Source: Dryocosmus kuriphilus
Lineage: Eukaryota; Arthropoda; Insecta; Hymenoptera; Cynipidae
Direction: 5' to 3'
Assembly (NCBI GenBank): GCA_038277395.1
Contig: CM076190.1
Coordinates: 127,688,197 to 127,752,196, forward strand
DNA length: 64,000 bases
A program made the position numbers and the translations under genes. Below are positions 10,338 through 22,682 of this stretch, in pieces. The first letter of the stretch is position 1; each line of letters opens with the position of its first letter. The notes below the pieces were generated by a model, which ran no database searches, was not told where the DNA came from, and saw only the letters and a program-made list of their open reading frames with translations.

Positions 10338-11870
10338 TTATATTATATTATAGAGGCCTCTTAAAACCACTTCTGGAATGTGACGTATGCATTGGATTTT
10401 TATTTTTACCTATTTAACTAATTACCTATTTTTACCTATTATTATTTGCTGAAACTCTTTTTATTTCTTTAAACAATTTTATTTTCACATTTTATCGCAA
10501 ATTATCTGTACCTTCAGCACGACATAAACTAATTAGGCAATATAAAAAATCAATAGGGTCGAATTAATTTGTTTTTAATTGTTTAAACAATTTTTATTGC
10601 TTAAATTAAACTCTTTACTGGATTAAGTTTGAAAAATGTATTTTTAAACAAATTTTTAACAAACTCCATAAAATTCAGGTATGTATAATAATTTGTATAA
10701 CAATATAAGAAAAGCTAATGAAATTTGTAGACCAATTTACAAAAAACACACTTTTTTGCATTATTTGAGTAAAAAGTTTTATTTGATTAATGAAAAATTA
10801 TTTAAACAATTAGCAACATAGTGAATCGATCGTGTTGATTTTTTATATTTTCTAGGGGAGAGACAGCTATAGTGGCAGCCTTTGAATTAAATATCCTATA
10901 AATTATAATGTAACTGGGTAAAAGACCTTCAAAAAATTTGTCCAAAATTTTTTGCAATTTCACAAGTCCTTTAAATATTTAAAATCTTGAAAAGAATTAT
11001 TTTGCTTGTGTGAATCGACTTCTCGAAGCATTAAGCAGAAATAAATTTTAAAAATTTCCAATTACGCAGTATCTGTTTATTCCCCTTCTCTCATCTTTCA
11101 CGTGAAAGATAACAAAAAATTCCATGACTTATAAATTATAGGAGATATTATTAAAAGCTTTAAATAACGTCACGCTTTAATTGTATCCTATGAGAATTTT
11201 GGTATTTATCAATTATTTGTAATCAATATAATCTTCAAATTCATTCTAAAAATTTAGAGGACTAGCCAACAATGTTTTCTTTTTAAACAACGAAAAAAAT
11301 TTTAATTTTGAAAATTAAAATTAGTGTTTAACTGGACCCATTTTTTTTCTTCATCCCTCGCAGAAAACATTTTTAAAAATGCTTTCTCTTCTTGCAGAGC
11401 TCTTGAGGATCACATACTACAATAATAATTTCATCAGAACTTTATATTTCAAAGCTTATCACAAACAAATATGTTTCTTATCTGCACACGTGTAGAGCTA
11501 TATGATGTAGGATTTAATAAAATTATAACTGATGTATATGACAAACAAATTTAAGTTATTTCAATATGCCATTTAGCCCAAAAATATTCAAAGAAAATTG
11601 TAAGATTATCGTATTTGCAGGAGAATATTTGTACAATGACTGTAGACAAAAGAACAAAAGGACAAAGGAAAACATTTTTTAAAAGAATGAAAGAACTCTA
11701 ATAAATTTGAATAAAATAGCATTTTTAGAATTATATTCCACAAATTATGTTTGAAGCGTTTTTTTCAGTTCAGAAACAATTTGATAAATATATGTTTCAT
11801 CATGTTTAAAGTTTCGACCTCTAGTATACATGTACATATATAATTTTCCGGGACAAGGACAATAAACAAT
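10337..11870. other. AT-rich stretch, almost featureless
   Basis: The only notable item is AGGGGAGAGACAGCTATAG at 10854-10872, which resembles the GGGGAGGGT-type ends at 1371 and 58988; no partner end was found. No gene was recognised. Confidence 0.45.
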
Positions 11871-11879
11871 AAATAAGAC

Positions 11880-12150
11880 GAAAAATTACCTTCAAATTAC
11901 AAATAGGCAACGTTTCAGACCTAACGTGTTCCCTTATCAAGCCTAAAATCCTTACGTAATCTAAAGTTTTTAAAATCATTAACGAATTGCCAGCTATCCT
12001 TCACATGGAAATCAGTAAAAACACAAATATTTTTAAGAATATCAGCAAGATATTTGGATAATTTAGAGGTTGGACTATTAATGGTAGAAACTATCAGTCT
12101 TAAAGGAATTTCAGGTTCATGTATTTTCGGAAGTCCATATGTCCGTGGAA
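11880..12150 (-). pseudogene. Penelope-like element fragment, inverted copy
   Basis: Read on the minus strand from about 12150, the translation gives GLPKIHEPEIPLRLIVS and then NSPTSKLSKYLADIL and VKDSWQFVNDF, the N-terminal reverse transcriptase region of Penelope-like elements (family knowledge: GLPKIHK, PLRPIVS). It then passes straight into a terminal-like sequence (11880-11945), so the rest of the enzyme is deleted. It lies head to head with the plus-strand piece and overlaps it in protein content (VNDFKNFRLRKD against VNDLKNVRLHKD). Confidence 0.65.
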
Positions 12151-13306
12151 TTAGCCACTGTTAATGATCTTAAAAACGTTAGATTACATAAGGATCATAT
12201 TCTTGTTTCCTTAGATGTGGTTAATTTATTTCCTAGCATTCCTATTAATTTGGCTCTTCAGTACGTTAAAAATAAATGGGATTTGCTTGCTCCGTAAACT
12301 AGTATAGAGATTTTAATAAAGCAGTTGAATTTTGTCTTAAACACACTTACCTTAAATTTAATAAAAAAGACTTATAAACAGATCAAAGGATTATTCGTGA
12401 GGTCTCCATTATCACCTGTTATTGCTAATATAGTCATGGAAACCCTGAAATTGATTGCCTCTTTCATTTAATTTTACAGTTCCGTCATGTAAAGGATGTG
12501 TCAATGATATTTTTATGATCATTCCGGCTAATAAATTATTCAATTTCCTAGAAACTTCCAGTTCCTTTGATTCAAATTTAAAATTTACATGTGAAAAAGA
12601 AATCAATTGCACATTAAACTTTCTCGATACCTCTGTTATCATCAGGGGGCATGCTTTCCTCCTTTTCTAACTGGTACCATAAACCTACTTAGTCGGATAG
12701 GTATCTGCATTTTTTGTCGCAAAATCCTTGTTCGAAAAAGAAGAATATGATTTTTGGACTCACTGACAGGGCCATTAAATTACCTTCCCCCCAATTTAAA
12801 CCTTCAAAAATTAATTTAATTAACAGATTTTATTGCACAATGGATATCCTATGCCTTATTATTAGATGTCTTATGTACAATCATAATCAACTCAATTGAG
12901 AATTAATTTAATTTTTAAAAAATTGATAGATACAAAGACTTTAAGGTTTTTCCATATGTCCCGGGAATTACTGACAAATTGGCTGTTATTCTTAGACGGA
13001 ATAATATTAATAGTACATTATTTACCACGGAGCGTAAGTCAGTCTTGATACACAAGGCTAAATACCGAATTTAGCTCCATGGTGCACATTATACTTTATG
13101 GACCAAAAGCATGATTTGCAATTTTCGTTCCCCCGATTATCATGTATCGCAGGGGAGGACTATCGTTGCGGATCAAATCGGTACAATTTACTTTCAGGGT
13201 CGGTTAACAAGATTTTTATCGAGTTGGCTGATACTTCCTAGTCCGATTCAGTTCCAAAAAATTTCAAAACATTTCAAAAACTTTTAAATTTCAAACATTT
13301 AAACAA

Positions 13307-13333
13307 CCCCCCCCCCCCCCCCCCCCCCCCCCC
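13307..13333. repeat. C27 homopolymer
   Basis: An uninterrupted C run, the longest G/C homopolymer in the window, inside the Penelope-like remnant. Confidence 0.95.
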
Positions 13334-13561
13334 TCTATGTACCTCTTCCTTTGTCTGTAGGTTTATCACGTACAATACATATTGCTTCAATGATTCAATG
13401 GTACGGAGGATATAATACCTACGAGGAGAAAGTAACTACGGATGCACGAGTTCTCATTATTGTCCTAGTACAATAATGAGGCTGCTATTTTACTAATTCC
13501 ACCGCTGACCGATAATGGGATACCTAAATGAATGGAAACAGACACCTAATACGCGTGAATC

Positions 13562-13980
13562 ATGCCAGCGGTGTTCAAAGTTATTTTTTGCCCTTTTAAA
13601 GGCAACAATAAACTTTTCTTTTCTCCAAAAGATAAAATTGGTATTTCTCAAAAACGAAATGTGATCTATAAATTTAACTGTAACCGTCGTGATTGTAGCT
13701 TTATAGGTCATACCAGTAGATCTTTATTTGTAAGAATTAAGAAACACATAAATAAGAATTTTGATGCAGATGCTATGGCAGCTGTGGAATGACAACACGC
13801 ATTGAAACGGGACATGATTTTGATTGTAAACATCATAAAATCCTTGCTGTCGAAAAAAATCGCAATAAACGTCTTACTATAGAATCTTTCTTTATTAAAA
13901 AGCACAAAAATGTTATCAATCTTAGATTTAATAATTCTTGTTTATCTGAATTTTATAGCTCTCTTTGTATTAACCTTTAA
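13562..13980 (+). pseudogene. GIY-YIG endonuclease domain of the Penelope-like element
   Basis: This nuclease nicks target DNA in Penelope-like retrotransposition. Two frames join: the first (13562-13792) has NVIYKFNCNRRDCSFIGHTS and RSLFVRIKKH; the second (from about 13800) has TGHDFDCKHHKIL and RLTIESFFIKKH. FIGHT stands in the YIG position, so the first Tyr is Phe. One base seems to be missing in the AAA run near 13805, and a TGA at 13790-13792 stops the first frame. The Cys pattern before FIG is typical of the family. Confidence 0.75.
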
Positions 13981-14080
13981 CTTTTGAATTTTAAAATCTT
14001 GTCTATTTTCAGTTACTTTGTGAACATTTATATATGTGTCTCGATTTGATCACTTTCAGAACACCTAATGAGTTCTGATG

Positions 14081-17000
14081 TAGGGTTGGGAATCGATCAG
14101 TGAGACTCGATTCTTCGATTCCTCGATTCTGAGTTATATACTAAAAGTAACTATATCGAGTCGGTTTTAAATTAAATGTTTTTTAAAAACTTAACAAGAA
14201 GTTTTAGAAATTAATGTAAACAGACAAACAGATATATTTTTTAAAGTTTTATTAGAAAATTTTTAGTATTAACTTCAATTTAGTTAACTTCATTAATTAT
14301 TTTATTTAACTTCTTAACGTATCTGAATCAATGGAAAGTAAAAATAATAGTATATTCAAATGTTTTTCGGAGAGCTTCTTCCGTTGCTTTGTTAGAATCT
14401 GTCCCGCTTTTGAGAAAAGTATTTCCGAGGGGACTGAGGTAGCCATGAATGGCACATAATCCATTATAACCTCGTAAAGGTTGCGATAATGAGGTTTCAG
14501 AGATATCCATACCTCAAATGGATTGCTGATGTGCAGAGAAATAGATGTCCTGAGATATTGACTAATTTCTATTTCGATGCTTCCAGTATTTTAGAGTTCG
14601 TCAGGAAGCTGCTCAGCTACCACCATATCATGGTAGGACCAGATGCCTTTGGTATTAGTAGTACGTGCTGATGGTTCTTTCTGTTTCTGCATTCAGTGGT
14701 GTACTTTTTCTAGCTTTTATCTCGTCCACTAAAATTAGCAAAACAAATAAGTCACGCGTAAAAAATAAATTAGATAAATTCTTTCGTAAATTCGTACCTA
14801 TAGCTTTAACAGCATTTTCCGCATCATGGGGATAATGGAAATAGAGCTTTTCAAATCAGGGACCTAAAATTGTGGCCATAGCGTGCATTCAAGATTTTCC
14901 AAGTCTGCCGGATCTTTTCTCGATTTTCGCGAGTAATGCGGCCTTAACGTTGAAAGTTACTGGATGAGTTGCTTCGTACGCGCTTGTGCTCTGGTAAAAA
15001 TTAAAAATTATAATACAACCTAAATTCTATGTATGTTACGTCCTGGAAATTTATGATATAGAAGCAAAGTATTACTTACTTCGGTTAGAAGGTCTACCAG
15101 CGGAATAGTCTTGTTTAAAGTGACAGACTTCTCCGCACAGATTTCCTTCGTTATTTTCCACGCAGGTTTCAGGAGATCTCGAATTTCCCTCGCGATTTCC
15201 ACCTCTTATGGCTTCATCATTGGGGGTGACCTTTATTTACTTGTCCTTTCACGGAAAACTTTCGAAAAAACTCTTCCAACTAATTCGCATACATTGAGGA
15301 ACCAGTTAAGCATCTCATATAGAGAATTCCACCTTGTTCTGACTTCCTGAATTATCTTTAAACACTTGATTCTAGTTTTTTATACTCCTTTATTTGCAAA
15401 TCTTTCACTTCTTCAGTAGCTGCTTCACTTCGCCTGAAGAAATCAACGATGCACTTAATTTTCCTAATTGTATTCTTAAACGATAGCAGTTCAGGAATAG
15501 AAAGTCAGCCCTATCATCATCGTCATTGTGGAGCTCGTCATCGTCAGTATTTTCGTGAACGGGTAACGGTTTGGACTCAGAGTCGTCTTACTGGCACCAA
15601 ATACATTTTTGAAAGCGCCCACAACATTCGCCCCATTGTTTGAAACAATAACTCTGACACTTTCGAGGCCTATGTCCCAGTCTAAGCGAAGCCCGCTGAT
15701 GTGCATTTACAAATTTTCAATGGTTTTCCTTTGTGGCAATGGCTTCGCCCCAATTATCACATAATTCATTTCAATTCCTGGAAAATTGGTCGTTAAATTA
15801 TTTACAACAAGACATAGAATTAACATACCATCCAGAGAGTGCGGTTTCAATCCAATATAACTTTTGTTCGTCATTGATTCCGTCCAGATATCTGTGGTTA
15901 AGACCAAGTTCTTTTTAGTAGACAGCAGAGTTTTCATTTTGGCTTGCAAGACTTTGAACTTTTTCTCAATTTTTGAGGTGACAGTTGAATGACGCGGCGG
16001 GTGGTATAGGGGCTGTAGAACCTCTAAAAATTTTTTGAAGCCCTTTTTTTTCGTCACTGACAGCGGTAAACAGTCAACAGATATCATATACCCTGTAGAG
16101 AATGACACCTATGGACAGATATTCTATTGCTCATGCAATAAATATTTATAAATTTATATATACATACACCTACGTATATTAGGCTGCGTCGAAAGAATAA
16201 AACAATTTGGTTGTAATTTGGAGACTAGAAGAAAGTGTTTCCTTTATACAGCAGAATAACGTGTGAAAAAACCTGTTTGTTCCTTGGAAATTTTAAACCA
16301 TTAAAATATATAAGTGATCAATGAATGACACCACTAGTAATTAGTTTAATCAATCATTATACAAACTTACGAGCGAAGAAAGACACTTTGTCCATGCAAG
16401 CCTCCATGGGCTCCACGAGTTCTAGGCTTTTTTAAATCTTCATTCCCTAAATTATTTACCTGAATGATAAGAGCATTTCTTAATAACACATTCTTGGTTT
16501 AGAAACATTAAAAAGGAGGTTTAGTAGTGAAACAGACATTTGGAGCTAAAAAAGTACAAAATAACACATAACCTTGAAATTAAATAATGTTATGCGTTTT
16601 ATGATTATGAAAATGATAAAATTGAAAAAAATGTTCATGATGAAACAAAATTCTTTATTATAGTGAAAATTAATTAAACTCGCAGGAATATAATTACAGA
16701 AAATCAAGATATAATTTAATAACACAATTTTTATGTTATTTTTACTCTTAAAATATATACTGCTGTGCTTAATTTTACAAGAACAAAGAACTTATCCCCG
16801 AGAAGTGGAAGCAATAGCCTTTTACATTAATTCGTTGGTTTCATTACTGGCACTGGAAAGGCCTGGAGCTGGATGAGGAGGATTAGGAGGCAAACCTCTT
16901 TTCCTCTTAATCGAGCAAATTTCAATTCGGTGGTTTTTCTCTAGACGCTTTTGTAAATATGATGTACTGTTGCAATAGGTAAACTCCACTTGGCACTTGG

Positions 17001-17192
17001 AGCACCTCACTTTTTTACTTTTTCCTATTTTTGTGAAGTACATCCACACTTCACTTGGAGGTGCCATTTTCGACGATGCACGACGATTCAAAGGGGCACG
17101 TTCCTAGAATGAAAGTCGATTCCGGCAAAGAATCGATTCTCAGACACCAAGAATTGATTCTTCGAAGGAATCGGAATCGACTTGGGTATCCC
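14081..17192 (-). mobile_element. hAT-family DNA transposon, decayed, with target duplication
   Basis: The left end reads TAGGGTTGGGAATCGAT and the right end, reversed, reads GGGATACCCAAGTCGATTCC, close to the usual hAT start CAGGGTTGGGAA. The ten bases AGTTCTGATG occur directly at both edges (14071-14080 and 17193-17202). hAT elements normally duplicate 8 bp, so one or two bases may match by chance. The transposase pieces inside run on the minus strand. The insertion interrupts sequence that follows the Penelope-like nuclease, so it is younger than that element. Confidence 0.85.
14340..17066 (-). pseudogene. hAT transposase remnants (BED finger, RNase H core, dimerisation end)
   Basis: Order on the minus strand: a BED-type zinc finger (17066-16900: VWMYFTKIG, RCSKCQVEF, YLQKRLEKNH), with Arg where the first His is expected. 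The core follows at 16108-15490 (VLTTDIWTE, then VIVSNNGANVVGAF). In hAT proteins the second block carries a catalytic Asp (VTDNAAN type), here Asn. Next is a linker at 15202-15020 (REIRDLLKPAWKITKEI). A C-terminal piece at about 14470-14340 (YLSPLGNTFLKSGT) resembles the dimerisation region. Frames change repeatedly and about 700 bp between finger and core is unreadable. The gene is dead. Confidence 0.75.
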
Positions 17193-17202
17193 AGTTCTGA
17201 TG

Positions 17203-17678
17203 CTCCAACGAGCGTCATTTTTCGTTTTGGAGGATACCCCTTTTTTATTAAAAATTTCTCACTTTTAAAATGTGATAATTATCTTATTTTTGGAATTTTT
17301 GGATGTTTCTAACATCAGAGTCTCCATTGATCCATTTAATTGTAATTTCTTTATTATATTTGTCCCTTTTTCTCTGTTGTAGGTATTATAACCTATAAAT
17401 ATGTCACTTACAAATAATTTGTCAATCACTTTTCTTTTTATCACTTTCCTCCTATCTTGACTCTTCCTCTCATTTGATAATTTTTGCTAATCCTGATTAA
17501 TAATTTACTTAATTTCATTTTATCAGTTGGACAATGTCTTTTGATAAGTTTGTTGTTGTTGGAGCTAATATTTTGAGATATATTTTGCGGTTTTTCCATG
17601 TCTAATTTAATGGCAGTACTAAATACCATTTTTTGGTTTGTCATCATCTGTTTATCTTAGGTAAATATATATATATAT
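17203..17678. other. Flank of the hAT insertion, possible Penelope-like 3' end
   Basis: Rejoining across the hAT element places CTCCAACGAGCG directly after the duplicated AGTTCTGATG, which fits a continuous 3' untranslated tail of the Penelope-like element. The rest is AT-rich, with a short TA run at 17666-17678. No gene was seen. Confidence 0.4.
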
Positions 17679-20168
17679 TGTAACGAAGTTTTTATAATAC
17701 ACGACAAAAAGACGCAGAGCTTTCTGGGGTTTCGCCGAAGCCGTACCTAACCCCCGAGCAGAAGGGTGTAGTAGTCCACACGAGTGGATTAAACAGACTT
17801 ACCGTCCAGCCAAGATCCGAGTCTATGCTAAGGGGGTAGATTAAGCCATTATTTTGTAGTGTTGTCCGGCTATTGACCGCAATCCCAGAGGACTCACATC
17901 CAATTTAGTGATAGGATTCTCTAAAAAGAACAATGGTGTAGAGCGTGGGGTCAGCGTCGATGCCTGACCAGGAAAGAGAAGCCCGAGAAACAACACCCAA
18001 GATGAGAATGAGCTCAACTTCCAGCACCGAAACACCCTCGAGATCGAACTGACAGTTCATAAACATCGAGCAGACGATACGGGCAGAGGACAGACAGCCA
18101 GCCACCACAGAAATAGGACGAGAGAGTGGAACGCAAGCGACAAGGCGCAGCGGTCCCACGTAAGCCACGGAGGGCAGAACCGTCCAGCCATCACCGCAAC
18201 CAGTGGCCACACACCATCGACTCGACGCTGTAGCGCCACTCTCAGCGGCGAGAAGCAGCACTGAGTCGATCGCCGCGTCAGAGAGTACAAACCCTGCCTT
18301 GATAAAGGCGGTGTAACGTGATGCGCAGTGATGCGATTCACGTTCGTCTTTAATATTTTATTAAATTAAACAGCGCTCGTAGGTATGTGGAACAACTGTC
18401 ATACCGGCCAGCGCGAATATTTGAACCTATGATAATCAATATCGAAGTAGATTAAATAAGGCTAACGTTAAATAGAAGTACAAAACTTTCTAGAAATGAT
18501 TTTAGGAACCTTCCCACGGAACGTCTGAGCTAGTTTTAGCTTTTAGGAATTAAAATCAATCGGCATGGAAGGTAGGGAAACCACAAGCGTAGCTAATCCT
18601 AATATCCGGGTAGTCGCGTTCAGCGTAGAACTATGTAACATATCTGAGTTGTAAACTCGAGAGGTTCGAAACAGGACCACCCTCAACTTTCAACTTTCTC
18701 ACACAGTAAAATTATCTTTTCCTTTTCTCAATTTAGCCCCTGGTTTGCTTCAGAGGTTGGTCCTTAAATTTTATACCACTTGCATTATCGACACACATGT
18801 TCTGGCTAGCCCACCGACGGGTCTGGAGTCTGGACCCTTCGGCTAGTATACATCAAACGACATCCTGTTTTGAACGACTCGAGTACCTCGAATCGGGGAA
18901 ACTGTCGCCGAACGACTTTCCTTCTCCAGCGAAATTAAAGGGCGTGACTACCCCCAACTCGAATAGGCCCCACGAAGCATTGGAACTTGCTCGGAAAAAG
19001 GGACCAGAGCAGTCAGTCCATCGTCGATTTTCGTTTTGCACACTTCACTCATTTTGTAAGACTTAAAGACAAATTTTTGTAACTTAGAATCTCCCGGTTC
19101 GGACACGTTCACGATTCGCGAGAGTTCAGTGAAATAATTGTAAGTGCGTGACTCTTAACTTTATGAATTAAAATTTCAACATGATTTTAATAAATGACGT
19201 CATCTTTTAATTAATTCATACTTGTGTTTGGTGTTTTCTTTTCGCTACCATCCGACATTTCAGGAGGCCGTTTTAACGACCGTAATGCAGCAGTGATCCC
19301 GAACGAGAAAAGGACATTTTAAATTGGACAAGGTAATTTGAATATTCGCGCCTGTGTCGACCATTTGGGACTAAGCGCCGATGTAACAGCGGTAAGCGGC
19401 CATGGTTAGAAAATAGGGCGTAACCAATGGGAATACCAGTAACCGCGGAGACGGACCCAATAAGCAGGCAGAGGTAGTACGGGGACACACATTGGCAGAG
19501 GCATCCGACCAAGCCGATTCCGTTTCAACGAGCCAATCAGCGGACGCGACACTGGGGTATTGCAGGCCCAGAAGAAAGGAGCCGAAGGAAGCTGGAGGAG
19601 ATGTCAGACTGCGGAGTTTTAGTACACATTTTTGTACACGACTGGCGGGGGGGGGGGGGGGGGGGTTTGTTGTTAAATTCATAGTCTTAGACAATTTGCC
19701 TCGAGAAAATAGTTTTGTTTTACAGTCGATTAAACAATTTGAGTAATGAAGATGAGTTATCTGTCAGGTCTAGGTTATTAAAAAATTCGACTTATTGTGA
19801 ATTTAAAAAATGGTGTAGTAGGCCAAGCGCTTTCAGTGAAATTCTCACTCCCGTGATCCCACCCCTCCTTCTGTCTCGTGTTGAGTAATGAGTTAGTGTA
19901 CCTGTCGGTCCTGACAGGACCGTAATCAACGAGATTCGGATAGGGTAGTTCATAACTGGCGCTTTTAAATAAATCATCAACGAGCCTCGTGGGTTGTTTT
20001 TGGGTCAAAAGAGTGTGACCCGCGAACTCGGTTTACTCTGGTGATTGTGTAACGGTAGAAGGCAGGGAAGTGGCAGGCCTTTTGTAAACAGGTTCCAACC
20101 TGGGCCATCCTCGGCCACGTCGTGGTTAATAGTGTGGACACGGACAAATTTGGGAAATCCTCGTTACA
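17679..20168. mobile_element. LTR-like block (candidate solo LTR or LTR remnant), 2.5 kb
   Basis: The block begins TGTAACGAAG and ends CTCGTTACA, so it has the TG...CA form and a short inverted TGTAACGA/TCGTTACA pair. Both sides are ATATAT, which could be a target duplication but is too simple to prove it. The inside is more GC-rich than its surroundings, has no convincing coding frame, and has AATAAA near 19189. It contains a G19 run (19647-19665). A solo LTR of 2.5 kb is long, so it could also be a degenerate internal remnant. The block at 55680-56206 ends in a similar CACGTTACA. Confidence 0.4.
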
Positions 20169-20179
20169 ATATATATATA

Positions 20180-22312
20180 TTAGGGCGGGTCAAATTGTAT
20201 GGAGCGAAAAAATTTGATATCGGCTACCCCCTAACGGTGTCCTACGGGTCATTTTAAGCAACTTTCCCCAAGAAACTATAGCTCTATCTTGAAAACGGAG
20301 GCGCCGGATTTTTCAAAATAGGTTTGTTTTCAACATATTCAAGAATGGGCTTAGGAACTGCATTAAAGCACACAAATTAACTCTTTTTTTTGTGTGTATG
20401 GGGGTTCTCGGGGCCAAGGAATCCATTTTTGATGTTTATTTTTATCTATGAGTGCCGCCAGAGGGCGCTTTCCTACTATTTTTGCATTTTATCGCTTCTT
20501 TTTGGGGAAAATTGACGAATTTGTTGGGGAAATTAGTGATGCCGTTCGTTACGATACTGTCTCGGTATCGCATCGGAAAATCTCGTTTTTTTTCTCGTAT
20601 CAGTATCGGTTTCCGAGACTCCAGTCTCGGTTTGGTATCGGTTCGGTATCGGAAAACCGAGATCTCCTTCGGTATCGCATCGAAATTTTGAGACTGGACG
20701 GCAGATGTGGTTTCCTGCGAAGCAGCAGTAGAAGGGAAAAGACGATGAATGGAGTACGTACATGAGTCCAAGGACCTTTCCAGTCAGATGGCTATAATAG
20801 GGAAAAATTACGATTTTCAGGTTTCAGGAAAAACTCTGGCAATTCTAATAATTCTGGAATTTTTTATTTTGGTATTTTTTTCTGTTGTGAACTTTATTTT
20901 TCGGGATTTGTCAGTCGTCAGTTTTAATTCACTCATGATGTCAAAAAAAAAAGATTGTGTTCATACTTATATTACATAATGAATTTTTCCTCAGCATTTG
21001 AATAATTTAAAAACTATTTAGAAGCAGTTGCTATTTCTTTAAGAGAAAATATGGAGCTTTCATTTTATTAAAATATTGTTTTTTAAAGCTAGGTTCTGTT
21101 TCAGAGTAAAATATATCAATTTAATGAAAAAGTGCAAATTTCCGAAATTTATTATCGCTACATTTTTATAGATATAATCTTTTCAATTTTTTAAAAGCTA
21201 TATTTTGAAATTTATCTTCAGGGCTTCAGAAAAAAAAGATTCATATTTATAATGTTTGACCGAAAGATACATGTGCATGTATTTCTCCCAAATTACATTT
21301 AACGTAAAACGTATTGCATATTTTATTGGTGATTTGGTGAAATAAAAATGATTCAAAAAATAATTAGGAAAAATTAAAATTATGTATCATACGAGTAGTT
21401 ATAAGGCTAAGCTCAGATGAGTTTCGGCAAAATAAAATTTTCATTTAAATTAATATTTTCATTTAGAGAAATCATTTATTTGTTTGTATAAAAATTTTTA
21501 TTCAAAGAAATAATTTACTTCTATTAAGTAATTTTCTTAAATGTAAATAAGGAAGTTGAGAAACAAATTTTGAATTGCTTCGATAAAAAAAGCATTTTCG
21601 CTCAGCTGTGAGTACTATTTACTTTCTGCCAAGATCTGGTCGCAAAGGTCTAAACTCTAAGGCAAAGGCGCTTCTTCGCATCGTGAAGAAGGAGTGAGAT
21701 GGACCTACTGTAACGTCACGTGCTACAGTGAGAGGAAGATATTTTCCGGTTTCTTGCTTTATGAAGTCTCTGTCAACGCTAAACTCCGACCAGCTGCCTA
21801 AAAGCAATTCTGTCGGCCAGGATGCTCTCTGGCACATCTGGTCGTTCAGTCTCGGAATTCCGATCCAATACCGATACGAGACTGGACTTTCCGATATTTT
21901 TCCGATCCGATACCAAACCGATACGAGAGAAACCGATACTGGAAATCAGTATCGTATCGGTATCATCTCAGTATCGGAAGGTCTCGCTGGGCGACATCAA
22001 TAGGGGAAATCGACGAATACAGTCTGTTCCACAAGAAAAGGTGCGCGTTTTCTCGAAAAGTTTTAAAGATTTTTTGTCGTTTCTTCTTTGGCCCTGAAAA
22101 CCCCCATATACACAGAAAAAAAAGAGTTCATTTGTGTTTTTAATGCAGTCTCTAAGCCAATTCTTCAATATGTTGAAAACAAACCTATTTTGAAAAATCC
22201 GGCGCCTCTGTTTTCAAGATAGAGCTATAGTTTCCTGGGGAAAGCTGCTTAAAATGACCCATAGAACACCGTTAGGGGGTAGCCGATATCGTCAAAAAAT
22301 TTGACCGGCCCT

Positions 22313-22314
<2 letters not shown>
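20180..22314. mobile_element. Foldback element with about 225-bp inverted termini
   Basis: Left arm 20180-20430 and right arm 22095-22314 are inverted copies; the outer ends read TTAGGGCGGGTCAAATT and TTAGGGCCGGTCAAATT, and both contain ATCGGCTACCCCCTAACGG and GGCGCC. Inner zones at 20540-20700 and 21850-22000 are dense in GTATCGG and its reverse, CCGATAC. The right arm runs on into a Tc1 terminus (22018-22100) whose partner is absent on the left. No transposase frame was found. Both edges border TA repeats. Confidence 0.75.
22018..22100. repeat. Isolated Tc1 terminus matching the 106-1364 element
   Basis: It starts ACAGTCTGTTCCACAAGAAA and continues CGCGTTTTCTCGAAAAG, then follows the right subterminal region of the 1.26-kb Tc1 element (RC of about 1290-1330). 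It retains the nine bases missing from that element's right repeat. No second end is nearby, so it is a truncated copy inside the foldback element. Confidence 0.8.

Positions 22315-22315
<1 letters not shown>

Positions 22316-22356
<41 letters not shown>
22316..22356. repeat. (TA)n microsatellite
   Basis: About 20 uninterrupted TA units directly after the foldback element. Confidence 0.95.
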
Positions 22357-22359
<3 letters not shown>

Positions 22360-22682
22360 TACAATTGTTTATCTTCTACATTATTTTAAACTTTTGAAAA
22401 TATTTATTTTTTATAAATTTTAAATGTATTTTTTAAGCTTGATAAGGGACCAATCTAGAAGTGCTTTTCCTGGGTAATTTTTGTGTGATTTGTGTAAAAG
22501 TTTGTATTGAAAGTTACATCAAACCAGAAATATTGAAGCAGAAATGGCAAGAGACATGAAAAATTAAGAATTGGTTTCAGTGTGAAATTTTTGGGAAATT
22601 TATGTAGGAGTCTTGTCTTGGAAGTTACCGCAAGGCAATAATATTAAAGTATAAAGATTGTAAGACATATAAAAGAAATTTA

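Larger units (their letters stand above)
12150..14070 (+). pseudogene. Penelope-like retroelement, decayed RT and linker
   Basis: Fragments appear in the right order. The RT palm is at 12150-12300 (HILVSLDVVNLFPSIP). A SPLSPVIANIVME block follows at about 12400-12445. The active-site region near 12500 reads CVNDIFMIIP where YVDD is expected, so Tyr and the first Asp of the box are replaced. FLDTS is near 12620, and the linker at 12940-13060 reads FPYVPGITDKLAVILRRNN. The C-terminal nuclease is listed separately. Several frame changes, plus a C27 run at 13307-13333, break the frame. The element is dead. The order RT, linker, GIY-YIG is characteristic of Penelope-like elements. Confidence 0.75.

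Noticed and set aside
19371..19746. Open frames over the G19 run, with Pro or Gly tracts
   Set aside because: Homopolymer translation inside the LTR-like block, with no retroviral or cellular motif.
17679..20168. Full LTR retrotransposon
   Set aside because: No gag, protease or polymerase motif was seen and only one terminal unit is present, so only an LTR-like block is reported.
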